A stretch of DNA of 64,000 nt from RUG11237 sp045119215 (GCA_045119215.1 JBGVDD010000098.1:62001-126000), one strand, 5' to 3'. Counted from the first letter of the stretch, positions 35,035-44,022 are shown. A program made the numbers and translations. Notes: a model not told the origin generated them from the sequence alone.

Positions 35035-35182
35035 TTACCGTATCTGTTCAGAATAACTGAACAGATACGGTAAATCGGGCAATGCTTACGCATGCAAAAT
35101 TGCCCGATTTTTGTAAAATGTACATTTTCTTACGGTCTCAGCAGTAAATGCTGAGACCTGTACTGAACAGTTACGAATTACC
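35035..35182. repeat. structured dispersed repeat, full copy, inverted relative to lepA
   Basis: On the plus strand it reads: a 17-bp hairpin (35035-35051 with 35057-35073), a hairpin of aaatcgggca type (35072-35110), and a 10-bp hairpin (arms ggtctcagca and tgctgagacc, 35134-35158), ending in ctgaacagttac. Its reverse complement aligns end to end with 57106-57240. It is flanked by a 13-bp direct repeat, gttacgaattacc, at 35027-35039 and 35170-35182. It occupies the lepA leader, ending 25 bases before the start codon. Confidence 0.85.
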
Positions 35183-35207
35183 TATATATACATTAACGGA
35201 GGATATT

Positions 35208-37019
35208 ATGGCACATATTGACCAGAGTAAAATTAGAAATTTCTGCATTGTGGCACATATTGACCATGGAAAATCCACATTGGCAGATAGAATTATAGAA
35301 AAAACAGGATTGTTGACCAGCAGGGAAATGCAGGCACAGGTTCTTGATAATATGGATTTGGAAAGAGAACGTGGCATTACGATTAAAGCCCAGGCAGTGC
35401 GTATTGTTTATAAGGCAAAAGATGGGGAGGAGTATATCTTTAATTTAATTGACACTCCGGGACACGTAGACTTTAACTATGAAGTATCCAGAAGCCTTGC
35501 AGCTTGTGATGGCGCTATTTTGGTGGTAGATGCAGCTCAGGGAATTGAAGCTCAGACTTTGGCAAATGTTTATCTTGCCCTTGACCATGATTTAGAGGTA
35601 TTTCCGGTCATCAACAAAATTGATTTACCAAGTGCGGAGCCTCAAAGGGTCATTGATGAAATTGAAGATGTGATTGGCATCGAGGCACAGGATGCCCCTC
35701 AGATTTCCGCAAAAGCAGGAATTAACATCGAAGAAGTATTAGAACAGATTGTGAGCAAAATACCTGCACCTACAGGGGATGAAAATGCCCCGTTGCAGGC
35801 CTTGATTTTTGATTCCCTCTATGATGCTTACAAAGGAGTCATTGTATTTTGCCGAATTAAAGAAGGAAAGGTAAAAAAGGGGACTACCATAAGGATGATG
35901 GCAACCAAGGCCACTGCAGAAGTAGTGGAAGTTGGATATTTTGGTGCAGGACAGTTTATTCCCTGTGAGGAATTAAGCGCAGGTATGGTTGGATATATCA
36001 CAGCCAGTATCAAGAATGTAAAAGATACCCGGGTGGGAGATACTATTACAGACAATGACAGACCTTGTGCAGAGCCCCTTCCAGGGTACAAAAAAGTGAA
36101 TCCTATGGTGTTTTGTGGTTTGTATCCTGCGGATGGAGCTAAGTATCCGGATTTGAGGGATGCATTGGAAAAATTACAGTTAAATGATGCAGCACTTCAG
36201 TTTGAACCGGAAACTTCTATTGCCTTGGGCTTTGGATTCCGCTGTGGATTTTTGGGGTTACTGCATTTGGAAATTATCCAGGAACGTCTGGAAAGAGAGT
36301 ACAATTTAGATTTGGTTACTACAGCCCCAGGAGTAGTATACAAGGTGCATAAGACCAATGGGGAAGTCATTGAGCTGACCAATCCATCCAATCTTCCAGA
36401 CCCGTCAGAGATTGATTTTATGGAAGAACCCTTTGTCAGTGCAGAAATTATGGTTACTAAGGAATATATTGGTCAGATTATGGATTTATGCCAGGAACGC
36501 CGTGGTGTCTATATTAGTATGGAATATATTGAGGAAAGTAGAGCGGTGTTAAAGTATGACTTACCTTTAAATGAAATTATTTATGATTTCTTTGATGCCC
36601 TAAAATCCCGTTCCAAAGGATATGCTTCCTTTGATTATGAGATGAAGGGGTATGAGCCATCTACTTTGGTGAAACTTGATATTTTGATTAATAAAGAAGA
36701 AGTGGATGCTCTTTCTTTTATTGTTCATGAGAGCACTGCCTATGAGCGTGGAAGAAGGATGTGTGAGAAGCTAAAAGAAGAGATTCCAAGACATTTATTC
36801 GAAATTCCGATTCAGGCTGCCATCGGAAATAAGGTCATTGCCAGAGAGACAGTAAAGGCAATGCGAAAGGACGTTTTGGCAAAATGTTACGGTGGAGATA
36901 TCTCTAGAAAGAAGAAACTGTTAGAAAAGCAGAAAGAAGGAAAGAAGAGAATGCGTCAGGTGGGAAATGTAGAGATTCCACAGAAGGCATTTATGAGTGT
37001 ATTGAAGCTGGATGAATAG
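35208..37019 (+). CDS. lepA: translation elongation factor 4
   Basis: LepA is a ribosome-associated GTPase that back-translocates or assists ribosome maturation and initiation. The 603-residue protein shows IVAHIDHGKSTL (G1), RGITIKAQ (switch I), DTPGHVDF (G3) and NKIDLP (G4), followed by the LepA-specific C-terminal domain (KCYGGDISRKKKLLEKQK). The start is ATG 35208 behind ACGGAGGAT; upstream in-frame codons lie inside the structured repeat. hemW follows after 11 bases. The repeat in the leader may affect expression. Confidence 0.97.
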   Translation: MAHIDQSKIRNFCIVAHIDHGKSTLADRIIEKTGLLTSREMQAQVLDNMDLERERGITIKAQAVRIVYKAKDGEEYIFNLIDTPGHVDFNYEVSRSLAACDGAILVVDAAQGIEAQTLANVYLALDHDLEVFPVINKIDLPSAEPQRVIDEIEDVIGIEAQDAPQISAKAGINIEEVLEQIVSKIPAPTGDENAPLQALIFDSLYDAYKGVIVFCRIKEGKVKKGTTIRMMATKATAEVVEVGYFGAGQFIPCEELSAGMVGYITASIKNVKDTRVGDTITDNDRPCAEPLPGYKKVNPMVFCGLYPADGAKYPDLRDALEKLQLNDAALQFEPETSIALGFGFRCGFLGLLHLEIIQERLEREYNLDLVTTAPGVVYKVHKTNGEVIELTNPSNLPDPSEIDFMEEPFVSAEIMVTKEYIGQIMDLCQERRGVYISMEYIEESRAVLKYDLPLNEIIYDFFDALKSRSKGYASFDYEMKGYEPSTLVKLDILINKEEVDALSFIVHESTAYERGRRMCEKLKEEIPRHLFEIPIQAAIGNKVIARETVKAMRKDVLAKCYGGDISRKKKLLEKQKEGKKRMRQVGNVEIPQKAFMSVLKLDE

Positions 37020-37030
37020 CAGAGGTGACA

Positions 37031-38209
37031 ATGAAAAAAAATTTAGGTCTTTATCTTCACATTCCATTTTGTGTAAAAAAATGTGCTTACTGTGATTTCT
37101 TATCTTTTTCAGCAGATGATAGTATAAAACAGTGTTATGTAGAGAAACTGTGTAGTGAAATAAAAGAGCGTTCCGTCTTTTTTAAGGAATATTGTGTGGA
37201 TACCATATTCTTTGGAGGCGGAACGCCTTCACTTTTACAGAATCGTCAGATTCGTCAGCTGATGAGAGTGATACACCAGTCCTTTTGTATTACAAAGGAT
37301 GTGGAAATTACCATGGAAGCAAATCCGGGAACTGTGGATTATGAAAAATTAGTTGTGATGAAGGAAAGTGGTATTAACAGAATTAGCTTTGGAGTGCAGT
37401 CCTTTTTAGAACAGGAACTAAAACTTCTAGGTAGAATCCACAGTGTAGAGCAGGTGTATCAGGCAGTGGAAGAAGCAAGATGTGCCGGTTTTGACAATAT
37501 CAATATTGATTTAATTTCTGCCTTACCCTATCAAAACTTAGAACAATATTCCTATTCTTTAAAACAGGCAATTTTGTTGCAACCACAGCATATTTCAGCT
37601 TATGGCCTGATGATTGAGGAAGGCACTTTGTTTTATGATAGGTATGGAAAGGAAGAAGAAAGACGTAGGGAAGGTACTCAGTGTGAAGACTCTATTCTTC
37701 CCACAGAAATTTTAGAACGTCAAATTTACGAATATACAAAGGAAACTTTAAAGCAGGCAGGATATGCCCAGTATGAAATATCAAATTATGCAAAAAAGGA
37801 TTGTGAGTGTAAGCATAATTTAAAATATTGGGATAGAGAGGAATACTTAGGTCTGGGGCTTGGGAGTTCTTCTTTTGTGGAAGAATGCAGATTTCAAAAT
37901 CCGGTGATTATGGAGGAATATTTTCAGACAGATTTCAAGCTTCCTTTGGAAAGCTATGCCTTGGAGCTGCAAAAACTTACTAGGGAGGATGCTATGAGTG
38001 AGTTTATGTTTTTAGGTCTGCGAAAACGGAAGGGAGTTTCAAAACAAAAATTCTATCAGTGTTTTGGGATGGATTATGAGAGGATTTATCCTAAGGTTCA
38101 TCAAAGGCTGAAAGAAGAAGGTATGATAGCAGAAGATGGAGATTTTGTTTATCTTACTGACAGGGGTATTGATGTAAGTAACTACTGTATGGAATTGTAT
38201 TTACTTTAG
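37031..38209 (+). CDS. hemW: radical SAM heme chaperone HemW
   Basis: HemW binds heme and a 4Fe-4S cluster and is thought to deliver heme to respiratory proteins; it was often misannotated as an oxygen-independent coproporphyrinogen oxidase. The cluster motif CVKKCAYCDF (C14, C18, C21) lacks the fourth Cys of true HemN. GGGTPSLL and the C-terminal HemN-type domain with a winged-helix tail are present. Start ATG 37031 follows AGAGGTGAC. The 392-residue length and the position behind lepA are common in Firmicutes. Confidence 0.93.
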   Translation: MKKNLGLYLHIPFCVKKCAYCDFLSFSADDSIKQCYVEKLCSEIKERSVFFKEYCVDTIFFGGGTPSLLQNRQIRQLMRVIHQSFCITKDVEITMEANPGTVDYEKLVVMKESGINRISFGVQSFLEQELKLLGRIHSVEQVYQAVEEARCAGFDNINIDLISALPYQNLEQYSYSLKQAILLQPQHISAYGLMIEEGTLFYDRYGKEEERRREGTQCEDSILPTEILERQIYEYTKETLKQAGYAQYEISNYAKKDCECKHNLKYWDREEYLGLGLGSSSFVEECRFQNPVIMEEYFQTDFKLPLESYALELQKLTREDAMSEFMFLGLRKRKGVSKQKFYQCFGMDYERIYPKVHQRLKEEGMIAEDGDFVYLTDRGIDVSNYCMELYLL

Positions 38210-38245
38210 TTTTGAAAGATAAAGCATTATTTAGGTGCTTATAGT

Positions 38246-38863
38246 TTATAGAAAGAAGGGGCGGAGTTTTTTTATGGCTCCGTTTTCTATTCTGGAAATG
38301 TAAGAGCGCGAAATGCCCAGTACGGTGGACAGTTCTTGCTGAGTCTTGGGAATTTGACCGAAAAGACCATATCGGTGAATTAAAATATATTGTTCCCGTT
38401 TGGAAAGGGTAGAAAGATTTTCATAAAGTTTTTTGATATTCTCAACTTGTTCTATATGGGTGTAGGGATCATCAGCATGATTTCCGATGACCTCCATCAA
38501 GATGATTTCACAACCCTCCGAGTCGGCGTTAATGGTATCCATGAGGGAGATATTTTTGTCGTGTTTTTTTTGTCCCCTTAAATACATGAGCAGTTCATTT
38601 TCGATGCAGCGGGAGGCATAAGTTGCCAGACGGCAGTTTTTTTGTGGATCAAAACTTTGAACTGCTTTGATTAAGCCGATGGTTCCCATGGAAAGCATAT
38701 CCTCTGTATCATTGGAGTTTAAGGGATATTTTTTTACCATATGGGCCACGAGACGAAGATTGTGGAGTATCAGCTTTTCCATGGCTTGTGTGCTTCCAGC
38801 CTGGTAGTCGGATAAAAGCTGTTGTTCCTCATCTTTGGTGAGGGGTTTTGGAAAAGCTTTCAA
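38246..38863 (-). CDS. sigK: sporulation sigma factor SigK-like
   Basis: This 205-residue sigma-70 factor starts KAFPKPLTKDEEQQLL, contains EKLILHNLRLVAHMVKKYPL and DMLSMGTIGLIKAVQSFD (region 2), and a region 4 helix-turn-helix (KTQQELSTVLGISRSYISRIE). This pattern fits late mother-cell sigma-K. The start is a TTG at 38863 with GGAGG seven bases upstream; no ATG is nearby. No pro-sequence precedes the conserved FPKPL region, and the gene is uninterrupted, without the skin element seen in Bacillus. The C-terminus (RPFFL) is short. SigE-like assignment is less likely by the N-terminal sequence. Confidence 0.82.
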   Translation of the reverse strand: MKAFPKPLTKDEEQQLLSDYQAGSTQAMEKLILHNLRLVAHMVKKYPLNSNDTEDMLSMGTIGLIKAVQSFDPQKNCRLATYASRCIENELLMYLRGQKKHDKNISLMDTINADSEGCEIILMEVIGNHADDPYTHIEQVENIKKLYENLSTLSKREQYILIHRYGLFGQIPKTQQELSTVLGISRSYISRIENGAIKKLRPFFL

Positions 38864-38959
38864 AATGGCACCTCCGTAAGTCTTTACTATATTTTATGAA
38901 AAAACTTTGCGAAAGTGCCATTGTTTTGCTTTTTACTTTATCTATTTTTTCTGCTTTTT

Positions 38960-40540
38960 CTATTTTCTGTTTGCAGGTTCAATATTGATTTCTTTCCCTT
39001 TTATTTTTACATGTTCCATAGCTGAAAGTACTTCATGGGCAAATTCTGTAGGAACTTCCACAAAGGTATATTTATCAAAGATATCAATGGTACCTACCAG
39101 TTTTCCAGGCATACCGCTTTCACCGGCGATGGCACCTAAAATATCACTTGGCCGGATGTTCTGTTTTCTTCCAACGTTGATGAACAGACGAACCATGCCA
39201 TCTTCTGCGCCGGTATCTCCAAAATCGGTAATATTTCCTTCACTTAAATCATTTCCCAGAGAAGATTTTAGGAAGGCAGCAGCTAATTCTAAGCTGGAAT
39301 AGTCTTCATTGTTAATATGCTCTTCAATAATATTAATCATACTTGTTAAATCCTCATTTTTGATAATATTGGTGAGGTTTTTCAAGATTTTATCGGTTTT
39401 TGTACTATTTACATCATCCAAAGATGGGATTGGCTGAGCCTTAATCTTGGTCTTGCAATAGCGCTGGATATCTTTTAATTTGTAGATTTCCTTTCCCCAG
39501 ATAAAGTTGAAGGCAACTCCTGTTCGTCCGGCACGTCCGGTACGTCCGATACGGTGCACATAGTATTCTTCATCCTGAGGTAAATCGTAGTTAAAGACTG
39601 CTTCCACGTCGTCTACATCAATTCCTCTGGCAGCAACATCAGTGGCTACCAAAATCTCGGTACGTCCATTTCTAAAGCTATTCATAACCCTGTCGCGCTG
39701 GGATTGTTTTAAATCCCCATGAAGTCCCTCGGCAAAATATCCTCGTCCCTGCAGTGCAGACACAAGTTCGTCCACCATACGCTTGGTATTGCAGAAAACA
39801 AGAGACAGCTTTGGATCATAAATATCTAAGAGGCGGCAGAGAACCTCTTCTTTTTTCTTTGGGCGGACTTCATAGTAAAACTGGTCGATGCTTGGTACCG
39901 TAAGCTCTTTTTTTACTACCTTGATAATCTGCGCATCCTTTTGAAATTTTTTAGTAATTTCCAAAATAGGTTTTGGCATAGTGGCAGAGAACAAAATTGT
40001 TTGGCGTTCCTCTGGGATTTTAGAAAGAATGGTTTCCATATCTTCACGGAATCCCATATTTAGCATTTCGTCTGCTTCATCCATAACAATGGTGTGAACC
40101 TGGTTAAATTTTACTGTCTTTCGCTCCATGTGGTCCATGACACGCCCGGGAGTACCGATGACAACCTGCACACCGTTCTTTAAGGAACGAATTTGCTTCA
40201 CAATATCCTGACCACCGTAAACAGGGAGGATTTTTAAACCGTGCATGAATTTTGACAAATTTCTCATTTCTTCTGCAACCTGAATGGCCAGTTCTCTGGT
40301 GGGGCACAGAACAATCGCCTGGAGGTGTTTATTGGATATATCTATCTTTTGTAATAAGGGGATACCGAAGGCAGCGGTTTTACCGGTACCGGTTTGTGCC
40401 TGTCCTAATACGTCTCCTCCTTCCATGATAACGGGAATGGATTTTGTCTGAATAGGAGTGGCCTCCTCAAAGCCCATTTCAGTAACACCACGTAGAATTT
40501 TTGGGTCTAAATTAAGTTCATCAAATCTAACTGTTTCCAT
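38960..40540 (-). CDS. DEAD-box RNA helicase with DbpA-type RNA-binding domain
   Basis: This ATP-dependent RNA helicase acts in ribosome assembly or RNA turnover, often under cold stress. Motifs in order: AQTGTGKT (48-55), PTRELAIQ, DEAD (154-157), SAT (185-187) and HRIGRTGRAGR. After a helical linker, the last 80 residues (LFINVGRKQNIRPSDILGAI and on) form a DbpA/CsdA-like RNA-binding fold. Length 526. The start ATG has AAGGAG upstream. Its leader begins with a terminator-like hairpin placed only a few bases after the predicted transcription start, suggesting leader-level control. Confidence 0.93.
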   Translation of the reverse strand: METVRFDELNLDPKILRGVTEMGFEEATPIQTKSIPVIMEGGDVLGQAQTGTGKTAAFGIPLLQKIDISNKHLQAIVLCPTRELAIQVAEEMRNLSKFMHGLKILPVYGGQDIVKQIRSLKNGVQVVIGTPGRVMDHMERKTVKFNQVHTIVMDEADEMLNMGFREDMETILSKIPEERQTILFSATMPKPILEITKKFQKDAQIIKVVKKELTVPSIDQFYYEVRPKKKEEVLCRLLDIYDPKLSLVFCNTKRMVDELVSALQGRGYFAEGLHGDLKQSQRDRVMNSFRNGRTEILVATDVAARGIDVDDVEAVFNYDLPQDEEYYVHRIGRTGRAGRTGVAFNFIWGKEIYKLKDIQRYCKTKIKAQPIPSLDDVNSTKTDKILKNLTNIIKNEDLTSMINIIEEHINNEDYSSLELAAAFLKSSLGNDLSEGNITDFGDTGAEDGMVRLFINVGRKQNIRPSDILGAIAGESGMPGKLVGTIDIFDKYTFVEVPTEFAHEVLSAMEHVKIKGKEINIEPANRK

Positions 40541-40595
40541 ATATTCTCCTTATATTTTATACTAAGTAGTATTTGCGATACTATTATAATGTTGC

Positions 40596-40630
40596 AAAAA
40601 AAGGGAGCATATCTAAAAAGATATGTTCCC
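40596..40630 (-). terminator. terminator-like hairpin in the leader of the DEAD-box helicase gene
   Basis: On the minus strand an 11-bp stem (one G-U pair; 40630-40620 with 40613-40603) is followed by seven T (40602-40596). It lies about 60 bases upstream of the helicase start and about 6 bases downstream of the predicted transcription start. It could attenuate transcription or protect the 5' end. Confidence 0.6.
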
Positions 40631-40642
40631 CAACGTTTAGTT

Positions 40643-40671
40643 ATAATAACAGAATCTGAGAAAGAAATCAA
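40643..40671 (-). promoter_or_regulatory. sigma-A promoter of the DEAD-box helicase gene
   Basis: On the minus strand TTGATT (40671-40666), a 17-base spacer and TATTAT (40648-40643) form a good promoter. Transcription would start near 40636, directly before the hairpin at 40630. Confidence 0.6.
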
Positions 40672-40719
40672 TGAAAAATGTGAAAAAAGTAATAGTTTTA
40701 TAAAAATATAAGAAAAAAC

Positions 40720-40748
40720 TTGCATTCTATAAAATATGGTAGTAATAT
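40720..40748 (+). promoter_or_regulatory. candidate promoter of the haemolysin III-like gene
   Basis: TTGCAT (40720-40725), a 17-base spacer and TAATAT (40743-40748) lie 126 bases before the start codon. Confidence 0.5.
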
Positions 40749-40874
40749 AAACATAACGTAGTTTTAAAAACTACATGTAAAATTGTATCAAACCACTTAA
40801 AACTTAACATAATAAGAACAAGAGGATTGATACCTTTGAGATAAAAATATGTGTTTAGAAAGGAAGTAGGTATT

Positions 40875-41546
40875 ATGAAAGAGAACAACAGGAAACTGAA
40901 AGATCCGGGAAGCGCTATTACCCATTTTATCGCAATGCTTATGGCTGGTTTTGCGGCAATACCCCTTTTGTTGAAAGCCTCCCAGAGAGAAAGTAGTGTT
41001 TATGTGGTATCTTTGGGGATTTTTATCTTTAGTATGATGCTGTTGTATGCAGCCTCCACTACCTACCATTCCCTTGATATTTCAGAGAAGGTAAATAAGA
41101 CGTTAAAGAAGATTGACCATGCCATGATTTCAGTGATGATTGCAGGCAGCTATACACCGGTGTGTCTGATTGTACTAAAAGATAAGCTTGGCCTTATGAT
41201 GTTAGCTATTGTGTGGGGCATCGCCTTGGTGGGAATTATCGTAAAGTTATTCTGGGTTACCTGTCCAAAGTGGTTTTCTTCTGCATTGTATATTGGTATG
41301 GGATGGACCTGCGTCATAGGATTTACCAAGATTTTACACGCCTTGGAACCAGCGGCCTTTGGATGGCTGCTTGCAGGTGGAATTATCTACACCATTGGTG
41401 GTATCATTTACGCATTGAAGCTTCCTATTTTCAACAGCAGACACAAGAACTTTGGCAGTCATGAAATCTTTCACTTGTTTGTCATGGGCGGAAGTGTGTG
41501 TCACTTTATCTGCATGTATGCTTATGTGGTGAATATGCCCATGTAA
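40875..41546 (+). CDS. haemolysin III / PAQR-family membrane protein
   Basis: This 223-residue protein has seven hydrophobic segments and the conserved PAQR pattern: AASTTYHS, KKIDHAMISVMIAGSYTP and GSHEIFHLFVMGG, the Ser, Asp and His residues of which form the putative metal site. Despite the name, members of this family are ceramidase-like hydrolases or membrane homeostasis proteins and haemolysis is not implied. Start ATG 40875 follows GGAAGTAGG. It is monocistronic. Confidence 0.9.
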   Translation: MKENNRKLKDPGSAITHFIAMLMAGFAAIPLLLKASQRESSVYVVSLGIFIFSMMLLYAASTTYHSLDISEKVNKTLKKIDHAMISVMIAGSYTPVCLIVLKDKLGLMMLAIVWGIALVGIIVKLFWVTCPKWFSSALYIGMGWTCVIGFTKILHALEPAAFGWLLAGGIIYTIGGIIYALKLPIFNSRHKNFGSHEIFHLFVMGGSVCHFICMYAYVVNMPM

Positions 41547-41569
41547 TAAAATTGAATATGAATGGTTAA

Positions 41570-41607
41570 AAAAAGAGGATGCACCCTTCATAGTGCATCC
41601 TCTTTTT
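41570..41607. terminator. bidirectional terminator between haemolysin III and prs
   Basis: A 15-bp perfect stem (aaaaagaggatgcac / gtgcatcctcttttt) with an 8-base loop separates the convergent genes. Confidence 0.92.
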
Positions 41608-41625
41608 CATATCATCGTTCAAGAA

Positions 41626-42795
41626 TTATAATCCACGTTTTGCTAAAAGCTCACGAATCTTATCTGTTGGGTTGATTACCTTGCTGGTAGAAATATCATG
41701 ATTTAAGGTATCAATGATAGAAGCAAGGAATTTTGTCATATCGGCCTCTGCATAATATGGTTTTTCAAAAATAGCAGGGGTTCTATAGTTTAGGTTGGTG
41801 GTAATCACCAGGTCAATATACCCCTTTTCGTAATATTCATCAAAGGCTTTGAAACCGTTGGTAAAGAGACCGAAGGTGGTACAGATAAATACACGTTTGG
41901 CACCACGTTCTTTTAAACGCTTTGCAGTGTCTAGCATACTGTCACCGGAAGAAATCATATCGTCGATGATAATCACATCTTTTCCTTCTACGGAATCCCC
42001 AAGGAACTCATGGGCTACAATTGGGTTCTTTCCATTTACGATGGTAGAGTAATCACGGCGCTTGTAGAACATACCCATATCAACGCCCAAAACATTGGAG
42101 AAGTATACTGCTCTGTGCATAGCTCCTTCATCCGGGCTGATAATCATTAAATGCTTGTTGTCAATCTGTAAGTCTGGTACACGGTTTAATAAAGTCTTTA
42201 AGAACTGGTACTGAGGAGTAAAGTTGTCAAATCCCTTTAAAGGAATGGCATTGTTTACTCTTGGGTCATGGGCATCAAAAGTAATGATATTGGAAACACC
42301 CATCTGTGCAAGTTCTGTCAAAGCCAGAGAACAGTCTAAAGATTCTCTCTTGGTACGCTTGTGCTGACGGCTTTCATACAAAAATGGCATAATTACGTTG
42401 ATACGGTGAGCCTTACCGGTAGCAGCAGAAATCAAACGCTTTAAATCCTGATAGATATCATCCGGTGACATATGATTTTCGTGTCCACATACAGTATAAG
42501 TCAGGCTGTGGTTACATACATCAGCCATGATGTACAAATCACATCCACGAATGGATTCAAAGTAATTTCCCTTTGCCTCTCCACTTCCAAAACGTGGACA
42601 GTCGGATTTCACAATATAGTTGTCTGACACATATCCATTAAATTGGATGACGTCTGATTTGGAAAATGGTGTTTCCTTACGGAAAGAGACAAGGTAGTCA
42701 TTGACCCCCTGGGCTAATTCCTGGCAGCTTTTGTGTACAGCAAGCTTTAAGGGAGCAACGGGTGTTAAGTTTTTCAGTTGGTTAAAATCAGGCAT
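41626..42795 (-). CDS. prs: ribose-phosphate pyrophosphokinase, long form
   Basis: Prs makes PRPP from ribose 5-phosphate and ATP for nucleotide, His and Trp synthesis. The PRPP-binding loop VIIIDDMISSGDSM and FLYESRQHKRTKRE (catalytic flexible region) are present, as is ITFDAHDPRV. At 389 residues it is about 70 longer than classical Prs; the extra length includes an N-terminal extension and a longer insertion around residues 75-110. This long type is common in Clostridia and may differ in regulation. AGGAGG precedes the ATG, and a strong promoter lies about 90 bases upstream. Confidence 0.93.
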   Translation of the reverse strand: MPDFNQLKNLTPVAPLKLAVHKSCQELAQGVNDYLVSFRKETPFSKSDVIQFNGYVSDNYIVKSDCPRFGSGEAKGNYFESIRGCDLYIMADVCNHSLTYTVCGHENHMSPDDIYQDLKRLISAATGKAHRINVIMPFLYESRQHKRTKRESLDCSLALTELAQMGVSNIITFDAHDPRVNNAIPLKGFDNFTPQYQFLKTLLNRVPDLQIDNKHLMIISPDEGAMHRAVYFSNVLGVDMGMFYKRRDYSTIVNGKNPIVAHEFLGDSVEGKDVIIIDDMISSGDSMLDTAKRLKERGAKRVFICTTFGLFTNGFKAFDEYYEKGYIDLVITTNLNYRTPAIFEKPYYAEADMTKFLASIIDTLNHDISTSKVINPTDKIRELLAKRGL

Positions 42796-42890
42796 TGAAT
42801 TTGAAACCTCCTATGTAATTTTTATTGTTGTCACACTTTACTTTTAATATTTTAGTAAGTGTCTTTCTACTTCACTTTACAATCGAAAAT

Positions 42891-42919
42891 ATCATATCAT
42901 TTCGAAGAAATATCGTCAA
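42891..42919 (-). promoter_or_regulatory. sigma-A promoter of prs
   Basis: On the minus strand TTGACG (42919-42914), a 17-base spacer and TATGAT (42896-42891) lie about 95 bases before the prs start codon. Confidence 0.75.
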
Positions 42920-43026
42920 GAATATACATCCAGGAAAATAATTTTTTCTCAATCTGATATATAATTCCATCACATTTCAATTTTAAACTCCTACTGTCAG
43001 TTGTCAGAGAACAAAGGAGGATGAAT

Positions 43027-44022
43027 ATGGACGGATGTATCAGATGCGGATTACCAATAAATTACAAGGGCATTGTATTAGATGAGAACAAAGTATGTAA
43101 TTATTGCAGATTTTATGAAAAGCATCAGACACAACTGCAGGACTATGAAAAACTGGAAAGTATTTTTGTAAAAGAGATAAAAATGGCGAAGAAAAAAGCG
43201 GAACAATCGGGAGCGAAATACGATTGTATTGTTGGCCTTAGTGGAGGGAAAGATGGCGCATATATTACATATCAGTTACAGAAAAAATATGGTATGAGGG
43301 TGCTGACATATACTTTAGACAACGGTTTTTCCACGGAATATGGAAGAAATAATGTGGATATATTGTTAAAAAAATTAGATGTGGATCATATTTGGATAAA
43401 CGTAAAAGAAAGTGAACTGAAAAAATTTTATAAGGCAAGTTTGCGGTTGACAAAAAATTTTTGTGGCGTATGTTTTCATTTTTGCCATTATTACAGCCAT
43501 ATGTTAGCTGCAATGTATAACATACCATTGATTGTGAATGGAAGAACACGAAGTCAGATACTGCAGGCTGCTTCAGAGGAAAAGGGAATCGAACCATTTG
43601 AAATATCAAGAGATTTAAAATCTTTTGAATACCAGATGTTTGGAAAATTAGTAGATAAACTTGATGGGGCTAGTTGCATTGATTTTTTAAACGGAACTAA
43701 GGTATCATCCCTGTCCTACTTTATGTATCATTGTGTTGGGGAACAGGAGAAAATGGATTTTCTGGAAAGAGAGATTGGCTGGGTAAAGCCAAAAGCAGGT
43801 GTCGCCCATGCAGACTGCTGGGCTCATGCCATTGCAGAAAATTTGAACATAAAAAAATTCCACTATCCGGTACGTACAGGAGAATTATCGGAGCTTGTAA
43901 GAGAAGGAGAAATTTCAGTAGAGGAAGCTGTAAAGCAAAGAGAGGCCGATTATAAAGAGTATAGGGAAATTTCAGAAGAGTTATTAAATAAATTCAAAGA
44001 GCGTGTAGAATACGCATTTTAA
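43027..44022 (+). CDS. PP-loop ATPase with N-terminal zinc ribbon (WbpG-like)
   Basis: This 331-residue protein of the N-type ATP pyrophosphatase superfamily has an N-terminal CIRCG ... VCNYC double Cys pair (zinc ribbon) and the PP-loop GLSGGKDGAYI (from about residue 66). Further conserved-looking parts are CGVCFHFCHYY and NGRTRSQI. The layout resembles N-acetyl sugar amidotransferases (WbpG/PseA-like) and sulfur-transfer enzymes; no sugar biosynthesis gene adjoins it, so the substrate is open. Start ATG 43027 was chosen over 43021 because AAAGGAGG directly abuts the latter. It is monocistronic with a terminator. Confidence 0.75.
   Translation: MDGCIRCGLPINYKGIVLDENKVCNYCRFYEKHQTQLQDYEKLESIFVKEIKMAKKKAEQSGAKYDCIVGLSGGKDGAYITYQLQKKYGMRVLTYTLDNGFSTEYGRNNVDILLKKLDVDHIWINVKESELKKFYKASLRLTKNFCGVCFHFCHYYSHMLAAMYNIPLIVNGRTRSQILQAASEEKGIEPFEISRDLKSFEYQMFGKLVDKLDGASCIDFLNGTKVSSLSYFMYHCVGEQEKMDFLEREIGWVKPKAGVAHADCWAHAIAENLNIKKFHYPVRTGELSELVREGEISVEEAVKQREADYKEYREISEELLNKFKERVEYAF

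Larger units (their letters stand above)
40541..40874. other. divergent intergenic region between helicase and haemolysin III genes
   Basis: This 334-base AT-rich stretch contains no ORF I would defend. It holds two back-to-back promoters and a terminator-like hairpin on the minus strand, all listed separately. The stretch 40756-40790 carries an AAACTAC-type inverted repeat (gtagttttaaaaactac), a 17-base palindrome of unknown role between the promoter and the haemolysin III gene. Confidence 0.5.

Noticed and set aside
38246..38863. Truncated pseudogene of a sigma factor
   Set aside because: Regions 2 and 4 are both present in frame with a strong ribosome site; only the extreme C-terminus is short.
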